64,000 nt of DNA from Lentinus brumalis (GCA_001792895.1 MARA01000016.1:620001-684000), one strand, 5' to 3'. Shown: positions 1 through 12,143, counted from the stretch's first letter. The notes: generated by a model not told the origin, from the sequence alone. Program-made: numbers and translations.

Positions 1-454
1 AGGTGAGCTCGTGCTGGCCCACGCCGCCGTCGAGTGCGCGGATGGAAGCGAGGGTGTGCCCCCACTTGATGTTCTCCGCAGGCACAGCGTCGAGCATGAT
101 CTTCCGCAGGACGCTCCTGTCGATCTCTGGGCGCGAGTCCCTCTCGTCCGGGACGTCCTCTTCCTTGCGGTGCAAGATCGGCACGCCGTCCTTGCCGCAG
201 ACCTTCGCCTCCTCGGCCTCGCGCCGCGAGTGCGCCTTGAAGACGTCTTCGAGGCCGTTCTCGCGCAGCGCGCGCTGGCCGCTGCCCCAGCCGAGGTCGA
301 GCATGCCGCCGAGGTGCGCGCGCGCGTTGAACCCCGTGTCGCGCTCGTAGACCGTGGCGGGAACGCCGCGGCGGAGGAGGGTGAGCAGCAGGACGAGCCC
401 GCCTGGGCCGCCACCGATGATCGCGATGCGGGGATGTGTGCTCGTGGACGTCAT
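1..454 (-). CDS. FAD-dependent monooxygenase, N-terminal part (runs off the left edge)
   Basis: The minus strand reads openly from an ATG at 454 to the window edge (151 residues). Residues about 9-17 carry the Rossmann dinucleotide motif (RIAIIGGGPGG), followed by an E-R-D segment (VYERD) typical of the end of the second beta strand that binds the FAD ribose, and a RPEIDR-LRK block typical of group A flavoprotein monooxygenases (salicylate hydroxylase/TetX-like). It is clearly paralogous to the complete gene at 44,739-45,968: the same LGGMLDLGWGSGQRALREN stretch and the same WGH..L block before QHELT. Such enzymes use NAD(P)H and O2 to hydroxylate small aromatic or polyketide-type substrates; the substrate cannot be told from sequence. 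The catalytic GD motif lies outside the window. No intron is seen in this part, as in the paralogue. Confidence 0.9.
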   Translation of the reverse strand, partial: MTSTSTHPRIAIIGGGPGGLVLLLTLLRRGVPATVYERDTGFNARAHLGGMLDLGWGSGQRALRENGLEDVFKAHSRREAEEAKVCGKDGVPILHRKEEDVPDERDSRPEIDRSVLRKIMLDAVPAENIKWGHTLASIRALDGGVGQHELT

Positions 455-1007
455 TGTGAAAGTGGGGGTTTGGACTAAGTATTGGTGTTCGGTCGAGCTA
501 GAAGGTGGGTTGGTAGCTGGGTTGCTGGTGTGGGTACTGATGTTGGCTGAGTCTCTTCTAGCCGCAGAGTCAAGCTATTTATCTCAGTCCCCGCCTCCAG
601 TCGCAGCAGCGTGCCATGGCCGGTCTTTGTGCGACGTACGTACCTCGGCGTGGCATCGCTTGCCATTGAAGGTCAGTGACTCTGAGGTACCTCGTCCGCG
701 CTCCCCTTCCCGACTCCAAACCCCGGCTGTCGACGGTATGCCGCTCCTCGTCACCCTTCGGCGTCGAGCTGGGCGACGTTGAAATTCCTAGCAGTGCACG
801 TAGATTACTGATCGCAGCTTGAAGCGCGCATGCGCATCCTACATAGGCCGACGCTGCGACAGCGGGTTGCGCACCGTGTCCGTCGGTCGCGGGTCCCTCG
901 CCGTGTACGCGCACCTCCAAGACGGCGTGCGGAATCTGCATTCAACATTGGTGTTGCGCAACCAGGCAAGCCGTGTCCAGCCTGGCGTTTGCCGTGAGTG
1001 GCTGTCT
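455..1007. other. Intergenic region between the left monooxygenase and repeat array R1
   Basis: About 550 bp containing the promoter of the left monooxygenase. No reading frame with coding-like third positions, no RNA gene and no repeat is seen. Homology to the other R1 copies begins sharply near 1,008 (around GAGCATCCAGGAAGACT). Confidence 0.5.
575..582 (-). promoter_or_regulatory. TATA box of the left monooxygenase gene
   Basis: Read on the minus strand this is ATAAATAG, about 121-128 nt upstream of the ATG at 454. The spacing matches the paralogue at the other end of the repeat region, whose TATA lies about 113 nt from its ATG. Inference from position and motif only. Confidence 0.5.
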
Positions 1008-1269
1008 TGACGGTAACGTCAACTCTCGAGCATCCAGGAAGACTGAGCCAACCCTATTCCTTCATAAGGAGATGACGAAGGTGCCGCTGTACATATTATA
1101 TTGATTTCGTCGCCCAATTATGCTGTGCCTACGATACTATACATCACCAGACGGTACAAGTACACCTCACGAACAGCCTATTAGGTATACCATGTCAGTG
1201 CGCCAAAGCAAACGAACGACGGACGAGCACCCATTATCCAAACGGGAGCGATGACAACGAACATACAGA

Positions 1270-2900
1270 TCAACGCGCAATCCCGACATCCTCAGCCGGT
1301 GTCCGCTCACGAGCCCTACGTGTCCGTCTCGGTCTCGGAGGCTGCGGCGTCATCGCCACGGCGGGAGCGGGGAGCTCCGACTGCCACTGGACGCCCTGCG
1401 CTTTCCGGCGGCGTTTGCGCAGGAAGAGGATGGCGAGCGTCGCGCCTGCGGTGAGGAGGATGGCCCCGAGGATGGCCCCGAGCACTTCCGCGGCAATGTC
1501 GCCGCTGGACTGGCCGTGCGAGGGGGAGGATGTTGGCGGGGGTAAGACGACGGACGGGGTGATGGATGGGAGTGCTGTGGAGGCGGGTACTGAGGGCGAA
1601 ACGAACGGTGTTGTGCTGAAGTGCCAGAGATTCGTAGGCGGAATGGAGACTCATGAGCGATATGAGCCTGCAGGAGAAAGGGACACGCTCACTTGTTATC
1701 TGATACAGTGAGGGTGATGGAGTCGATGTCGAGCACGGTCGAGACATTGGACTGGTCGAACGTGAGGGCGAGCGTCGTGAGTCTGTCCTCGGCGAGGCCG
1801 ATGATCAATATCGGCTGGATGGAGGTGTTGACCTGCGCGGAGACGGAGACGACGGGGTTCGCGGTCGACACGGAAATGTTCACGACCGCAGTGGACCTCG
1901 GCGACGTCTTGATGTTCAGCGCGAGTGCTGGTGCAGGCACGGCATATCAACTCGCGGAACGTCTTCTGCGATGTCACTGCGGGATCGACGCACCTCGGAC
2001 GGAGAGGAAGAGTTGCGGGATGAAGCCGCCGCTGGAATTGTTGGGGCCGGAGGTCGTCGTGAGCGTGCCGTCCGATGCGTTCGCTGAGGTGACGATGCGC
2101 CTGTGGTCATGAGATGAGCCACGGCCATGAAATAGGATCACAGTACATATGGTACAGAACACAAGACATACTGTGTGACGCCGGTCTCGGCGCGACGCCT
2201 AAAGAGGCACATACACGGTAGAGGTAGCAGCCTGGGCGGGCAGGCTCAGTCAAACCAAATTTCACCAAGCCTGCAGTGCAGAGGCCTATTGAACCGCAAG
2301 TAAGAGCGATGAATACTCGCGAGGTAGGAGAAGCCAGCGCCAGGGTGAGCGCGCATGCAGACGCACAGTACTCGTGCAGAGTCCACAGACCACTGTACAC
2401 CGCCGATGTCCCAGGCGAGGCTCACTGACACCACTGTGAGCAGCCTTCGTCCAGCCAGCACCCTCCTTCACTTGACGTGGGAGTATAAGCTGCCATACGG
2501 TCTCTCGCGGGTCTTCCACTTCCACAATGTTCGCCATAGCCCGTCAGGACAAAAGCTTTGTCCGTGGTGACACAGCAGGCACCTCTGCAAACGCAGAAAC
2601 ACGCATGATCAAGGAACGAGGGAAGATACGGGAGTTTGGAGGCCAGGGATATGACGACATGATGGATGCTAGGACGTACCATGAGCTATTGCAGCTTTCG
2701 GTGCCAGCCGAGCTTAGCGTCAAGCCGCACGCGGGCGGACTGTAGATGATCTGCGATGCGGTATCCTGGAGGGTGATGTTGACGACGGCGTGAGCGAGCC
2801 CAGGTAAGAGTGCAAGCAGACAGATGAGCTCGAGGACGACGACAGGGAGCGACTGGATGAACAAAAACAGCCTGGAGACCCGCTGAAGGGGCCTGAACAC
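1270..2900 (-). pseudogene. P1: single-pass membrane glycoprotein gene, start codon lost
   Basis: Read on the minus strand, exon 1 (2,900-2,680) encodes a hydrophobic leader (LPVVVLELICLLALLPGLAHA) followed by VNITLQDTASQIIYSPP and a cysteine pair; the donor is TCATG/GTACGT. Later exons are 2,100-1,994, 1,927-1,693 and 1,615-1,270, joined in matching phases. They give an extracellular part rich in N-glycosylation sequons (NASD, NNSS, NISV, NTSI), a Ser/Thr/Pro stalk, one membrane segment (GAILGAILLTAGATLAILFL) and a basic tail (RKRRRK). This layout is common in Agaricomycete surface proteins whose N-terminus has a V-N-I-T...I-x-Y-S-P-P motif (family recall, no function known). The codon aligned with the ATG of P3 is GTG here, with an in-frame TGA just upstream, so no initiator remains. 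One or two exons between 2,110 and 2,670 are not resolved. A TATAAA on the minus strand at 3,013-3,007 fits a former promoter. Confidence 0.7.
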
Positions 2901-4509
2901 GCCGGCTGGCAGTCATGGATCCGCGGCGGGGTGAACGGGTGCGGGTGCGGGAGGTGTGTCTATGCGCCATGGCAAGTTGAGTTGAGTACATCCATGTACG
3001 CGCCGTTTATAGGCCTCGTGTGCCGTTAGAACGTACCTTCCGACCGTGTATGGTGGGCCCGGCCATACCGCGCACTTGGACTGCGGCGAGCTGATGTCGA
3101 GGCATGGGAGACGGGACGGATGTCTGTGATTTGGTGAACGATGCTCGTGGCGGTCGAGCGCAAGGGACGGCGTCGGGCCGGGCCGAGATGACGTCGCGTT
3201 CGATCACCCTCGCGCTGCAGGACTCGTTCGCGTTGGGACTTGCCTATGACTCGCCCGGCTGCTTCCCTGTGCACTCGCTCTCTCTCCCTCGCACGCTGGG
3301 CTCCGCGTTCTTCGCTGCTTTCTGCTGTCCTCTCAACTGTGCTCTGCGTCCGTCTCTCCTGCCCTCGTCCCGCCCTCCGCTCGCCCTAGCGCCTTCCGTC
3401 AACAAGGATCGACCCGTGTATGCGCGCACCTCATGACAGTAAGCCCCATCTTGTGTCCCGGCTCGCGTCCTCGACGATCCTCTGTCCGACTCCTTTGCAA
3501 CAGATGGTGGTCATTCGCGCAACGGAGGTGAGTACCTCTCCCGTGTTCTACGCCGTTCTGGCGAGTACACCGCTCGCACTCGCGCCCAGTAGCGACAATA
3601 TCTCCTGCCCACCACAACTTCGCCACTCTGCCCCCTCCGCCCTCGCCACGTACCCCACAGCACGTCCTGTACGTCCCGCAACCCACCACGCGCTGCCCCA
3701 AGGCCATACACGGCGTGCAGACCCGGTCTCTGCTGCCAGCTTCTGAGTGCACAGCACGTGTAGACTCGAGTTCGCACTCTTGCGAGGACGCGGCTTGCGC
3801 CGCTTCATGATTGTGTCCTGCCCGGCGCGTCTGCTCCCACACAAGGTCAGTCGCTCATCGCGTTCCCGACGGTGCACTTCACTAGCCCACGCTATCAGGA
3901 CCCCGCGCCCTTGTCCGCCGCCGCCGTCTTCGAGGAATCCAATCGTCGTATGACTCGCCTGACAAATGGTCTCGCTGCGTCGCAGTTGGTCTATGCAACT
4001 CAGCTCGAGCCGATCCGTCGGACGACGCAGTTCTACTTACGTGACACAGGTACGCGACTATATAGCGATCTCATTGATCTCATCCCCCGCACTTCTGCCT
4101 CGGGGGAAATACACGTCGCGCGCACACACCCTGCTGTGCATCGCGATGTGTCAGCGAGCGATGCCTGGGACAAGATCATAGACACGGCGGCTCACCTCTT
4201 CGACCCGTTCTTCGCATCCTCGGCCACAGGATGTCCCACTATAATGTCGAGGTGAATACTTCCTGCGTCTGAAGGCTGAGAATGCTCACCATTCGAGACA
4301 GCGAATGACCGCCCGTCGTGCAGCGCGTACAGGCAGCCGTCAGCAGGAGACCTCGATGAGGGCGTGGCTTGCGCCGAGGACCGAGGACCGACATCTGCCC
4401 GTCGCCCGCCGCGTCCCGGGAGCTCCCCGGACGTCAATCTATGCTAGCGGAACGGTATGGTACATCCACATGCATACGTCAACCTCGTCGCCCTACAGCC
4501 CCGCCCATA

Positions 4510-4707
4510 CTGTGCGTCCCAGACGTCACCTGGCTGACGCCGCTCGCGCCCGGCTACTACACGCGCTGGTCGTCCTTCGCCACCCTGCTGCCGGCCAGCA
4601 TGTCAGCGTACCTGTGCGTCGAGCGCATGACGCTGATCAGCAAACGCAACAGCAGACGAGCAGGAGCCGGCACACTACTCACCTCGGCGCGGCAGAACGC
4701 ACGCTGA
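4510..4707 (+). pseudogene. Exon-like relic with strong GC3 bias (copy 1)
   Basis: From about 4,518 the plus strand encodes PDVTWLTPLAPGYYTRW followed by SSFATLLPASMSAYLC; nearly every third position is G or C over about 40 codons, unlike the surrounding DNA, and a stop follows at 4,707. I do not recognise a family. It may be an exon of a gene that decayed before the 9.2-kb duplication, because an identical copy is at 13,753-13,950. It could also be chance in GC-rich DNA. Confidence 0.3.
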
Positions 4708-5689
4708 GGACGACTGCGCTACAATCGACGCGAAATCAGGTGAGTCAGCGCGTCTCGTACGAGCTCGCGAGCACGGTGCGTACCTCGAGCATCACGACGA
4801 CGAGCGACAGCGCGAGGGCGGGCATGAGAGGAGTGGGTGCAGTCGTGGTGGACAGGGCCAGGGAGAGGGAGAGGGCAAGAAGAGGGCGGGCGTGGACGTG
4901 ACGATCGCTCACCTCGCCCGTTATAGGTTCCTCTGGAGTCCGCGCTCGGCTCGTGCTGGGACGGCACGCCAGCCCCGGCAGGTTCCGCTCCCATGCGACA
5001 CTGAGAAGGCATGCTCGCTGCTCGATTTGCGAGATGCAGGCTCGGATTCCGGCCGGCTGCGGGCAGGGCGGATGGTTGGATGCTCACGGAGGTAGGCTGG
5101 ATTCTCCGCTGGGATAATGTGGGTTCCGCGCGCGGCGCGCCGAATTAACCACGCTGTCAGTGGTTGCAGCATCCGTGGTTAACGGCCCGCACAGGCGAGC
5201 ATCGTATTCTGCGCTGTATCGGCGACACTTTATACGACTCGGTTGCGGGCAACGCAAATATATTCTGTTCGCCATGCATACTCCGCTCGTCCTGCTATTG
5301 TCAATTCGTCAACATGGGGAGTAAATCGAGATGGAATGGGCACGCTTCCGGTCAGGATGGTCGCGGCTCGCCGCTGCGGATCCCGATAGCGCAAGGCAAT
5401 CCCAAGCTTGAAACCTGGGACACCGTCCGACGTCGAGTTTGTACGCACGTCCGTTTGGCTCCCGAGTTGCGTTGCATACGTCGTCTCCATTAGCGGGACA
5501 AGTTGGGTGCCGAGGGCTGGAAGCCCACTGGTTACACGTACTTGGCGAGGGCGGCTCGACCGACGAATGTTCGCGGTCAGCGCTGAACTTGAGGATTTAC
5601 GGCTTGCCAGCCTGCGCTCTAGTGTAATGACGATGACCTTCAAGTTGGACAGGACATATGCAGGAGACGTTGCGGAACACGTACGCACC

Positions 5690-6560
5690 TGAGCGCAGGC
5701 TGGCCGTGTGGGGAGTCAGACTTGAATGTTGCGGTGTCTTGCGAAGCGTCCCGTTAACCGGCACGCTCCCTGCAACACGACATCGATTGACGTACTCCGA
5801 GGACGCAGGTGAGCCGGCTCAGGCTGTGGTGTTTCCCTCTGAGCTGTGTTCGGCTGATCGGAAGCGTGACTCACGGCTCCTGAAGGCTGGAGTCCGAGCT
5901 TCCGAGCGAGTTGTTGAGCAATGAGCACGGGTGCCGCGGTCCCACTGAGAGTCCGTCTAATGACCGCTGCTCGGAGAATCTGCGTGCTCTGAACAAGCTC
6001 AGAATTGAGATACATACAGCTGTGTTACAACAGAATCGGAGGGCAGGTGAGTGCGTAGTACGTACCGAATATCGACGTCAGAACAATCTGACTTGGAGTC
6101 TGAGATGAACAGCTGTCGGCTGTGTCTATCGTATGGAAGCCGTGCGGCGAGCTCGGTCCATGTGCAGCAGATCTTCCTGCCTCGCGGAACGCAGAGACCG
6201 TGCTCTGAAGTCCTTCCGACCTGCGGGTCTGCGATACGGTCGCAGCATTGACCTGCCTGTGCCCACTCAGGTACGACTGCCAGCTGAGATGCATCTGTGA
6301 AGTCCGTGAGATCGTGTTGCAGGGGTTCAGCAGGAGAATACCAAGGGCCGAGCAGCTCAAAGTGCAGCATTGCATGTCCGGTCGCCGGGAGATGTGCCGA
6401 GCGAGCGGCGGATCGCCGGCGGGTCAGTCTTCATTCGTGCTGAAAGTTCATGGTGCAACCCTGCGTGAGATCAGTCGGCGTCAGCTGGTAGGACGCGCGA
6501 ACACACACAACACTTGCCGGTAAGTACGTGAATTCCTGCAGGTTGTGATGTTGAGTCCCT
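5690..6560. repeat. Nested diverged repeat, left member (unit 1)
   Basis: This block aligns in order with 6,630-7,450. Shared landmarks include GTGTGGGGAGTC, GAGCTGTGTTCGGC, GAGCACGGGTGCCG, ATGGAAGC and GCCGGGAGA, spaced alike but separated by many substitutions and indels. It is therefore a tandem duplication of about 0.95 kb that is much older than the 9,243-bp duplication that later copied both members. Reading frames are not conserved between members. Confidence 0.7.
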
Positions 6561-6629
6561 GTCTCTAGGCTTGCTTCGGATTAGACATACACAGAGGACA
6601 CCGCGGAGTTTTGGACATACCAACCTGAG

Positions 6630-7450
6630 AGCAGGCCGGCGATGTGGGGAGTCTGACTCGTCCGGCCCGTCGAGTGTTGCGCTGTCTTGCAACGCTGCTC
6701 GATAACCGCAAGTGCATTGTCATCCTGCAAGCGGGTGCGACTTCGCTTACCAGGATTCCGAGGATGCAGGCGATGGGGCTGCGGTGCATCCCTTCGAGCT
6801 GTGTTCGGCCGGGAGCTTTACTCGCGACTCATGAAGGCAGAGCGTCCGAGTTCCTTGAGCACGGGTGCCGCTGTCCCACTGAAAGTTCATCCAACGACTG
6901 CTGCTGGGAGAGTCTGCTCATAATTTGTATGCAGCGTTACGTCGGCGGCAAGTTGGCGGTAGGACTGTGTGAGTCCTGCAAATGCTAGGTGAGTACATAC
7001 CAGACTGCCTCGACGTCATGACAATCTGAGTCCAGGTGTGGTGAACAGCAATGGAGTCCGAGTGTCGGCTATTTCCATCGCATGGAAGCGTTCATCGAGC
7101 TCGGCCACTCTGTGCAGCGGATCCTCCTGCTATGCGAGATGCAGAAACCGTAAACTGAAGTCCTCCTGGTCACTCCTACTGACCTGCAGGGTCTGTGACG
7201 CGGTCACGGCATCCAGACTTTAGTGCCTGCCGCTGTACAACTGCCAGAGGCTCGAGCGACTTGAGATGCTCGGTGAGATGCTGTCGAAGGTGCTCACATA
7301 TAATGTAAGGCCCGAGCAGCGCTCCAGACGATGGCGACATACGATACCGCATGGCCGGCGGCCGGGAGACTGGCCGAGAGCGGCGGACCGTGATGGTACC
7401 CTGCATAACATCAGTCAATGTCGGCCGGCCGGATGCACGAAACCACGCGA
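6630..7450. repeat. Nested diverged repeat, right member (unit 1)
   Basis: Partner of 5,690-6,560, with the same ordered landmarks at a period of about 0.95 kb. The same pair recurs in unit 2 at about 14,933-15,803 and 15,873-16,693. Confidence 0.7.
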
Positions 7451-10400
7451 GAGACGGGTACCTCTGCGTTCGCGTTGGACATGTCCCCGTTGCGGGAGAC
7501 TGGTATCATACTGCGCGGCCACCATGGCCGGTGACAAGTTATCTCACAGCTAGAAAGTGATGCCTCAGCTAGCAGGCCAGTGTTATTGTGTGGTTGCGCT
7601 TACAGGAGTCTGTACGACGTGCAGGGGAGACATGTGAGGTGTATCCTGGTAAAAATGGATCATAACATCTCAGCAACAACGTTTTCTGGAGTTACGCACC
7701 AATAAAGGTATCACCCTGTCGAGCAGAAGCCGAGGAACGACGGTCTTCACCTCCGGTAGGCAATAATCGTTCCCTGCTGAATGTCTCGCCTCTCCCGTGT
7801 TCGCGTGCTTCAAGCTCCCGATCGAGATCCAATCGAGCAGTATTCGGACACAAAGAAGAATGTGTCCGCGTTGTCTCCGCGGCGGCATTCTGCGGAGTCC
7901 AAGCCTGTATCGCTGTCGTTCATCGACCGGTGACCTTAATGGCTGGTATCACGTCCACTGGGCAGCGCCAGAGTCTTGACTGGTGCGAGTCGCGAGGCGC
8001 ATCATCTGGCTGCGAAAGAAGCTCTGCACGCAAGAAATCAGGAGCTCGTCCGAAGTACAACATATTACGCTGAGTTGGAAATGAGATCGTACCATGAAAC
8101 AGCCCCAGGATGGATGAGTACATGACACATACCGTCGCCCGAAGGCTTGACCAAATTCGCTTGCTTCAATATAACAGTGGAAACCGTCAGAGTAAACAGT
8201 CGATCGTCCGAAATGCCTGCAACGGTGACGAACCTGTCAGCAGTGGCAGCAGCTCGCTTCCGGAAGATCTGCCGTGCTGTTCTGATGTGCGAATGGGGCT
8301 ACAAAACACGCAGGATCACTTACGGCTGGTTCTTGTTGGACTGATTCAAGTTTCACTACTCATACGCGTCCCAGCGTCCGCGTGCTTGCGCTCTGCTCGC
8401 GGTCGAGTCGCTGTGTTTGAGCGCATGAAGACGCCGTCTCGACTCTAGAGCTTGACTGCCGGAAAGTCTGGCCTGCTCTCTAGGCATGGTAACGATATCT
8501 GTATGAACGTGTCAGAATACATGCATGAGAGGAGAAGGGGAGCGTCAGAGCACCGTGGTCACCTGAGCGCGGACATAACCGATGGTGTCCCTGACCACGG
8601 TGACATGGCTCCATGTGGTAGTTCGCGTCCCGGAGGTGGGAGAGGTCCTGCTTCGATGTCTGTTGAGCGAAGTAAGCAACGAGTCGGTTGAATGTACCTC
8701 ACAAGGATCGAGTATCCGGATTGCTATCCGGATCCAGACTGGCATTGATTGCCCCGGGGAACCTGACTGCTCGGTGCTGCCGGCTCTCTGCATGCTGCCT
8801 CCCTGTATCCTCGGCTGTTTGTTCTGAGTCTCTGACGGCCTCGCTCTCCCGGGCTGTCCGGTCGCTTGCAACGATCCTCTGCGCTCGCCATTGGACCTTC
8901 TCCGCTCCACGTAACAGAGACCTGCCTGGGTGAATCCGGCCGGAGACGAAGCCCGTGGTGGTGTGCACTGTGGGTACTCATGTGAGTGCCGCATTCTAAC
9001 TTGAAGCTGATATGACGGATGAACCATGTTCGTCCGCAGAGCCGTCGGTCTCCCGATCATCGAGTCCCTGCTGCCATCGAGCAGCCGGCGGTCGGCGGTG
9101 GCGAAAAGGGACGCTGTCGAGCGCGCACAAGCATTCGGCGGCCGGCGCGACTGAAACAGCCGTTCCGCAAGGCGCTGCGATTGCCTCCGGAGTTGCTAGG
9201 TATGTGGCTTGTTGTCCGGCCTCTCAGGTTCACTGAATAAACCCCACTCGTCATCGCGTGGCAGCATGATTGAGGCTGATGGTTCTTCCTAACCGCGAAG
9301 AAGGACGATCCGTCTGTACGTGTACACGGAAGCCGACCTGCATGATCAGTACCATTTTTGCTCGACGGGCGGCAGGAGATGAGATGAGAGCAACGTACCA
9401 GCCTGAGCATTGGTGAGACGGGCGGAGCGCCGCGCGTTCGGGGACCCGGACACTCTCTGTGCTTTGCATACGCTGGTCTGCTCATTGTCCTGCTCTCCGT
9501 ATGAGGTCGTGGTGGTCGTTCGGGTTGAGAGCGCTGGAAAGCTGTGCACGGTGCTTCGCGGCCTTGTAGATCTAGATAGAGTATTTCCGACTCTCTTCTA
9601 AGTACTACCACCAGTACGAGTCTCTGTGTATGATTGATATGACTCACTACCACGCTCTGGCTGTCCGGACACGGTGGGAGGGCCGGACCGGGTCGAATCG
9701 CATCAGTCTTGCGACGCGGTGACAGATACGACGATGCTACTCGCTTTCTGCACACCCGCCTGTGGCTAACACCGCCTGGGCCGACTGAGCCAGCTCCCGA
9801 AGAGGCGCATACGCAGAAACGCCGCTCGCACCTGGCTGGCCCTCCTCCCACCGGCCACAAGCTCTGCCCTCCTCGTCGTATCCCCGGGGCAGCGATGCGG
9901 TGTCGCAGACAAACTTGCAGATGTAGAGTCAGCGCAATAGCACATGCTCCAAGCCTCCCGACGTACCTTGTGTCCCGCGAGATATTCTGTGCAGGACCCG
10001 CCCATTGTGCGCAGAAGGGCCATTCTGCGGCGTAGAACAGCACGACAAACCACACAAAATCGAACGGTCAGTACACCCACCCAGTACCCAGAAACCAGAA
10101 AACACCACAAGGTAAGGATTCGTACCGTGGAGAGCAACCCTCGCTTGCCCGCTACAGCCTCCTCCGAGCATCCGCCCCGCCGGAGCACGATCCGCACACC
10201 AGCCGACATGTCGACAGCGGTCCCGACCGTCGCTTGAAGCCAGCCGTGCTCCCCTCCCCGACGCAAAGAAGTCGGGTCCACGGCCGTGTAAACATTGACG
10301 GCAACGTCGAGCATCCAGGAAGACTAGTCCTTCATACGTAGATGACGCTGTACACATTATATTGATTTCGTCGCCCAATTATGATGTGCCTACGATACTA

Positions 10401-10512
10401 TACATCACCAGACGGTACAAGTACACCTCACGAACAGCCTATTAGGTATACCATGTCAGCGCGCGAAAGCAAACGAACGACGGACGAGCAGCCGTTATCC
10501 AAACGGGAGCAA

Positions 10513-12143
10513 TCAACGCGCAATCCCTACATCCTCAGCCGGTGTCCGCTCACGAGCCCTACGCGTCCGTCTCGGTCTCGGAGGCTGCGGTATCATCGCC
10601 ACGGCGGGAGCGGGGAGCTCCGATTGCCACTGGACGCCCTGCGCTTTCCGGCGGCGTTTGCGCAGGAAGAGGATGGCAAACGTCGCGCCTGCGGTGAGGA
10701 GGATGGCCCCGAGGATGGCCCCGAGCACTTCCGCGGCGATGTCGCCGCTGGACTGGCCGTGCGAGGGGGAGGACGTTGGCGGGGGTACGACGACGGACGG
10801 GGTGATGGATGGGAGGGCTGTGGAGGCGGGTACTGAGGGCGAAACGAATGGTGTTGTGCTGAAGTGGCAGAGGATCGTGGGCGGAATGGAGACTCATGAG
10901 CGATATGAGCCTGCAGGAGAAAGGGACACGCTCACTTGTTATCTGATACAGTGAGGGTGATGGAGTCGATGTCGAGCACGGTCGAGACATTGGACTGGTC
11001 GAACGTGAGGGCGAGCGTCGTGAGTCTGTCCTCGGCGAGGCCGATGATCAATATCGGCTGGATGGAGGTGTTGACCTGCGCGGAGACGGAGACGACGGGG
11101 TTCGCGGTCGACACGGAAATGTTCACGACCGCAGTGGACCTCGGCGACGTCTTGATGTTCAGCGCGAGTGCTGGTGCAGGCACGGCATATCAACTCGCGG
11201 AACGTCTTCTGCGATGTCACTGCGGGATCGACGCACCTCGGACGGAGAGGAAGAGTTGCGGGATGAAGCCGCCGCTGGAATTGTTGGGGCCGGAGGTCGT
11301 CGTGAGCGTGCCGTCCGATGCGTTCGCTGAGGTGACGATGCGCCTGTGGTCATGAGATGAGCCACGGCCATGAAATAGGATCACAGTACATATGGTACAG
11401 AACACAAGACATACTGTGTGACGCCGGTCTCGGCGCGACGCCTAAAGAGGCACATACACGGTAGAGGTAGCAGCCTGGGCGGGCAGGCTCAGTCAAACCA
11501 AATTTCACCAAGCCTGCAGTGCAGAGGCCTATTGAACCGCAAGTAAGAGCGATGAATACTCGCGAGGTAGGAGAAGCCAGCGCCAGGGTGAGCGCGCATG
11601 CAGACGCACAGTACTCGTGCAGAGTCCACAGACCACTGTACACCGCCGATGTCCCAGGCGAGGCTCACTGACACCACTGTGAGCAGCCTTCGTCCAGCCA
11701 GCACCCTCCTTCACTTGACGTGGGAGTATAAGCTGCCATACGGTCTCTCGCGGGTCTTCCACTTCCACAATGTTCGCCATAGCCCGTCAGGACAAAAGCT
11801 TTGTCCGTGGTGACACAGCAGGCACCTCTGCAAACGCAGAAACACGCATGATCAAGGAACGAGGGAAGATACGGGAGTTTGGAGGCCAGGGATATGACGA
11901 CATGATGGATGCTAGGACGTACCATGAGCTATTGCAGCTTTCGGTGCCAGCCGAGCTTAGCGTCAAGCCGCACGCGGGCGGACTGTAGATGATCTGCGAT
12001 GCGGTATCCTGGAGGGTGATGTTGACGACGGCGTGAGCGAGCCCAGGTAAGAGTGCAAGCAGACAGATGAGCTCGAGGACGACGACAGGGAGCGACTGGA
12101 TGAACAAAAACAGCCTGGAGACCCGCTGAAGGGGCCTGAACAC
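10513..12143 (-). pseudogene. P2: membrane glycoprotein gene, chimera of P1 and P3, start codon lost
   Basis: This has the same exon plan as P1 shifted by 9,243 (exon 1 12,143-11,923; 11,343-11,237; 11,170-10,936; 10,858-10,513 on the minus strand). The 3' end of the gene (10,301 to about 10,881) matches P3 base for base, for example CGTCGGC-type stalk codons and a T in the tail where P1 has a C. Everything upstream of about 10,887 matches P1 instead, including the GTG in place of the initiator ATG. The crossover falls in a seven-base shared GGCGGAA. P2 has an uninterrupted stalk-to-membrane frame but no start, so it is unlikely to be translated from its own leader. Confidence 0.75.

Larger units (their letters stand above)
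3014..10297. other. R1 body, copy 1: non-genic spacer with decayed exon-like fragments
   Basis: About 7.3 kb with no gene I can defend. Open frames up to 332 codons exist on both strands but are Arg/Pro/Ser-rich, overlap one another and show no domain. GTGAGT, GTACGT and GTACGTAC strings, which resemble donors, are frequent on both strands. Two stretches look like relic exons by GC-rich third positions: 4,510-4,707 (plus) and a short hydrophobic minus-strand run ending at a GTACGC donor at 4,784. Part of the body (5,690-7,450) is itself an old tandem duplication. An exact copy lies at 12,257-19,540. Confidence 0.6.
1644..10886. repeat. R1 tandem unit 1 (9,243 bp)
   Basis: Direct comparison shows this segment repeated head-to-tail at 10,887-20,128 with a constant offset of 9,243. 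Wherever I compared the two, lines and conceptual peptides were identical; the one difference found is a G-run of five (unit 1 end, near 10,783) versus four (near 20,024). The unit holds most of membrane-protein pseudogene P1 (up to 2,900), then about 7.3 kb of non-genic body, then the 3' part of P2. A diverged head (1,008-1,643) precedes the first unit. The unit boundary is set by the recombination junction at 10,881-10,887, described in the findings. Confidence 0.92.

Noticed and set aside
9057..10055. A 332-codon minus-strand frame in the R1 body, repeated at 18,300-19,298
   Set aside because: Composition is Arg/Ser/Pro/Cys-rich with no domain, no codon bias and no support from splice context; it is duplicated only because the whole unit is.
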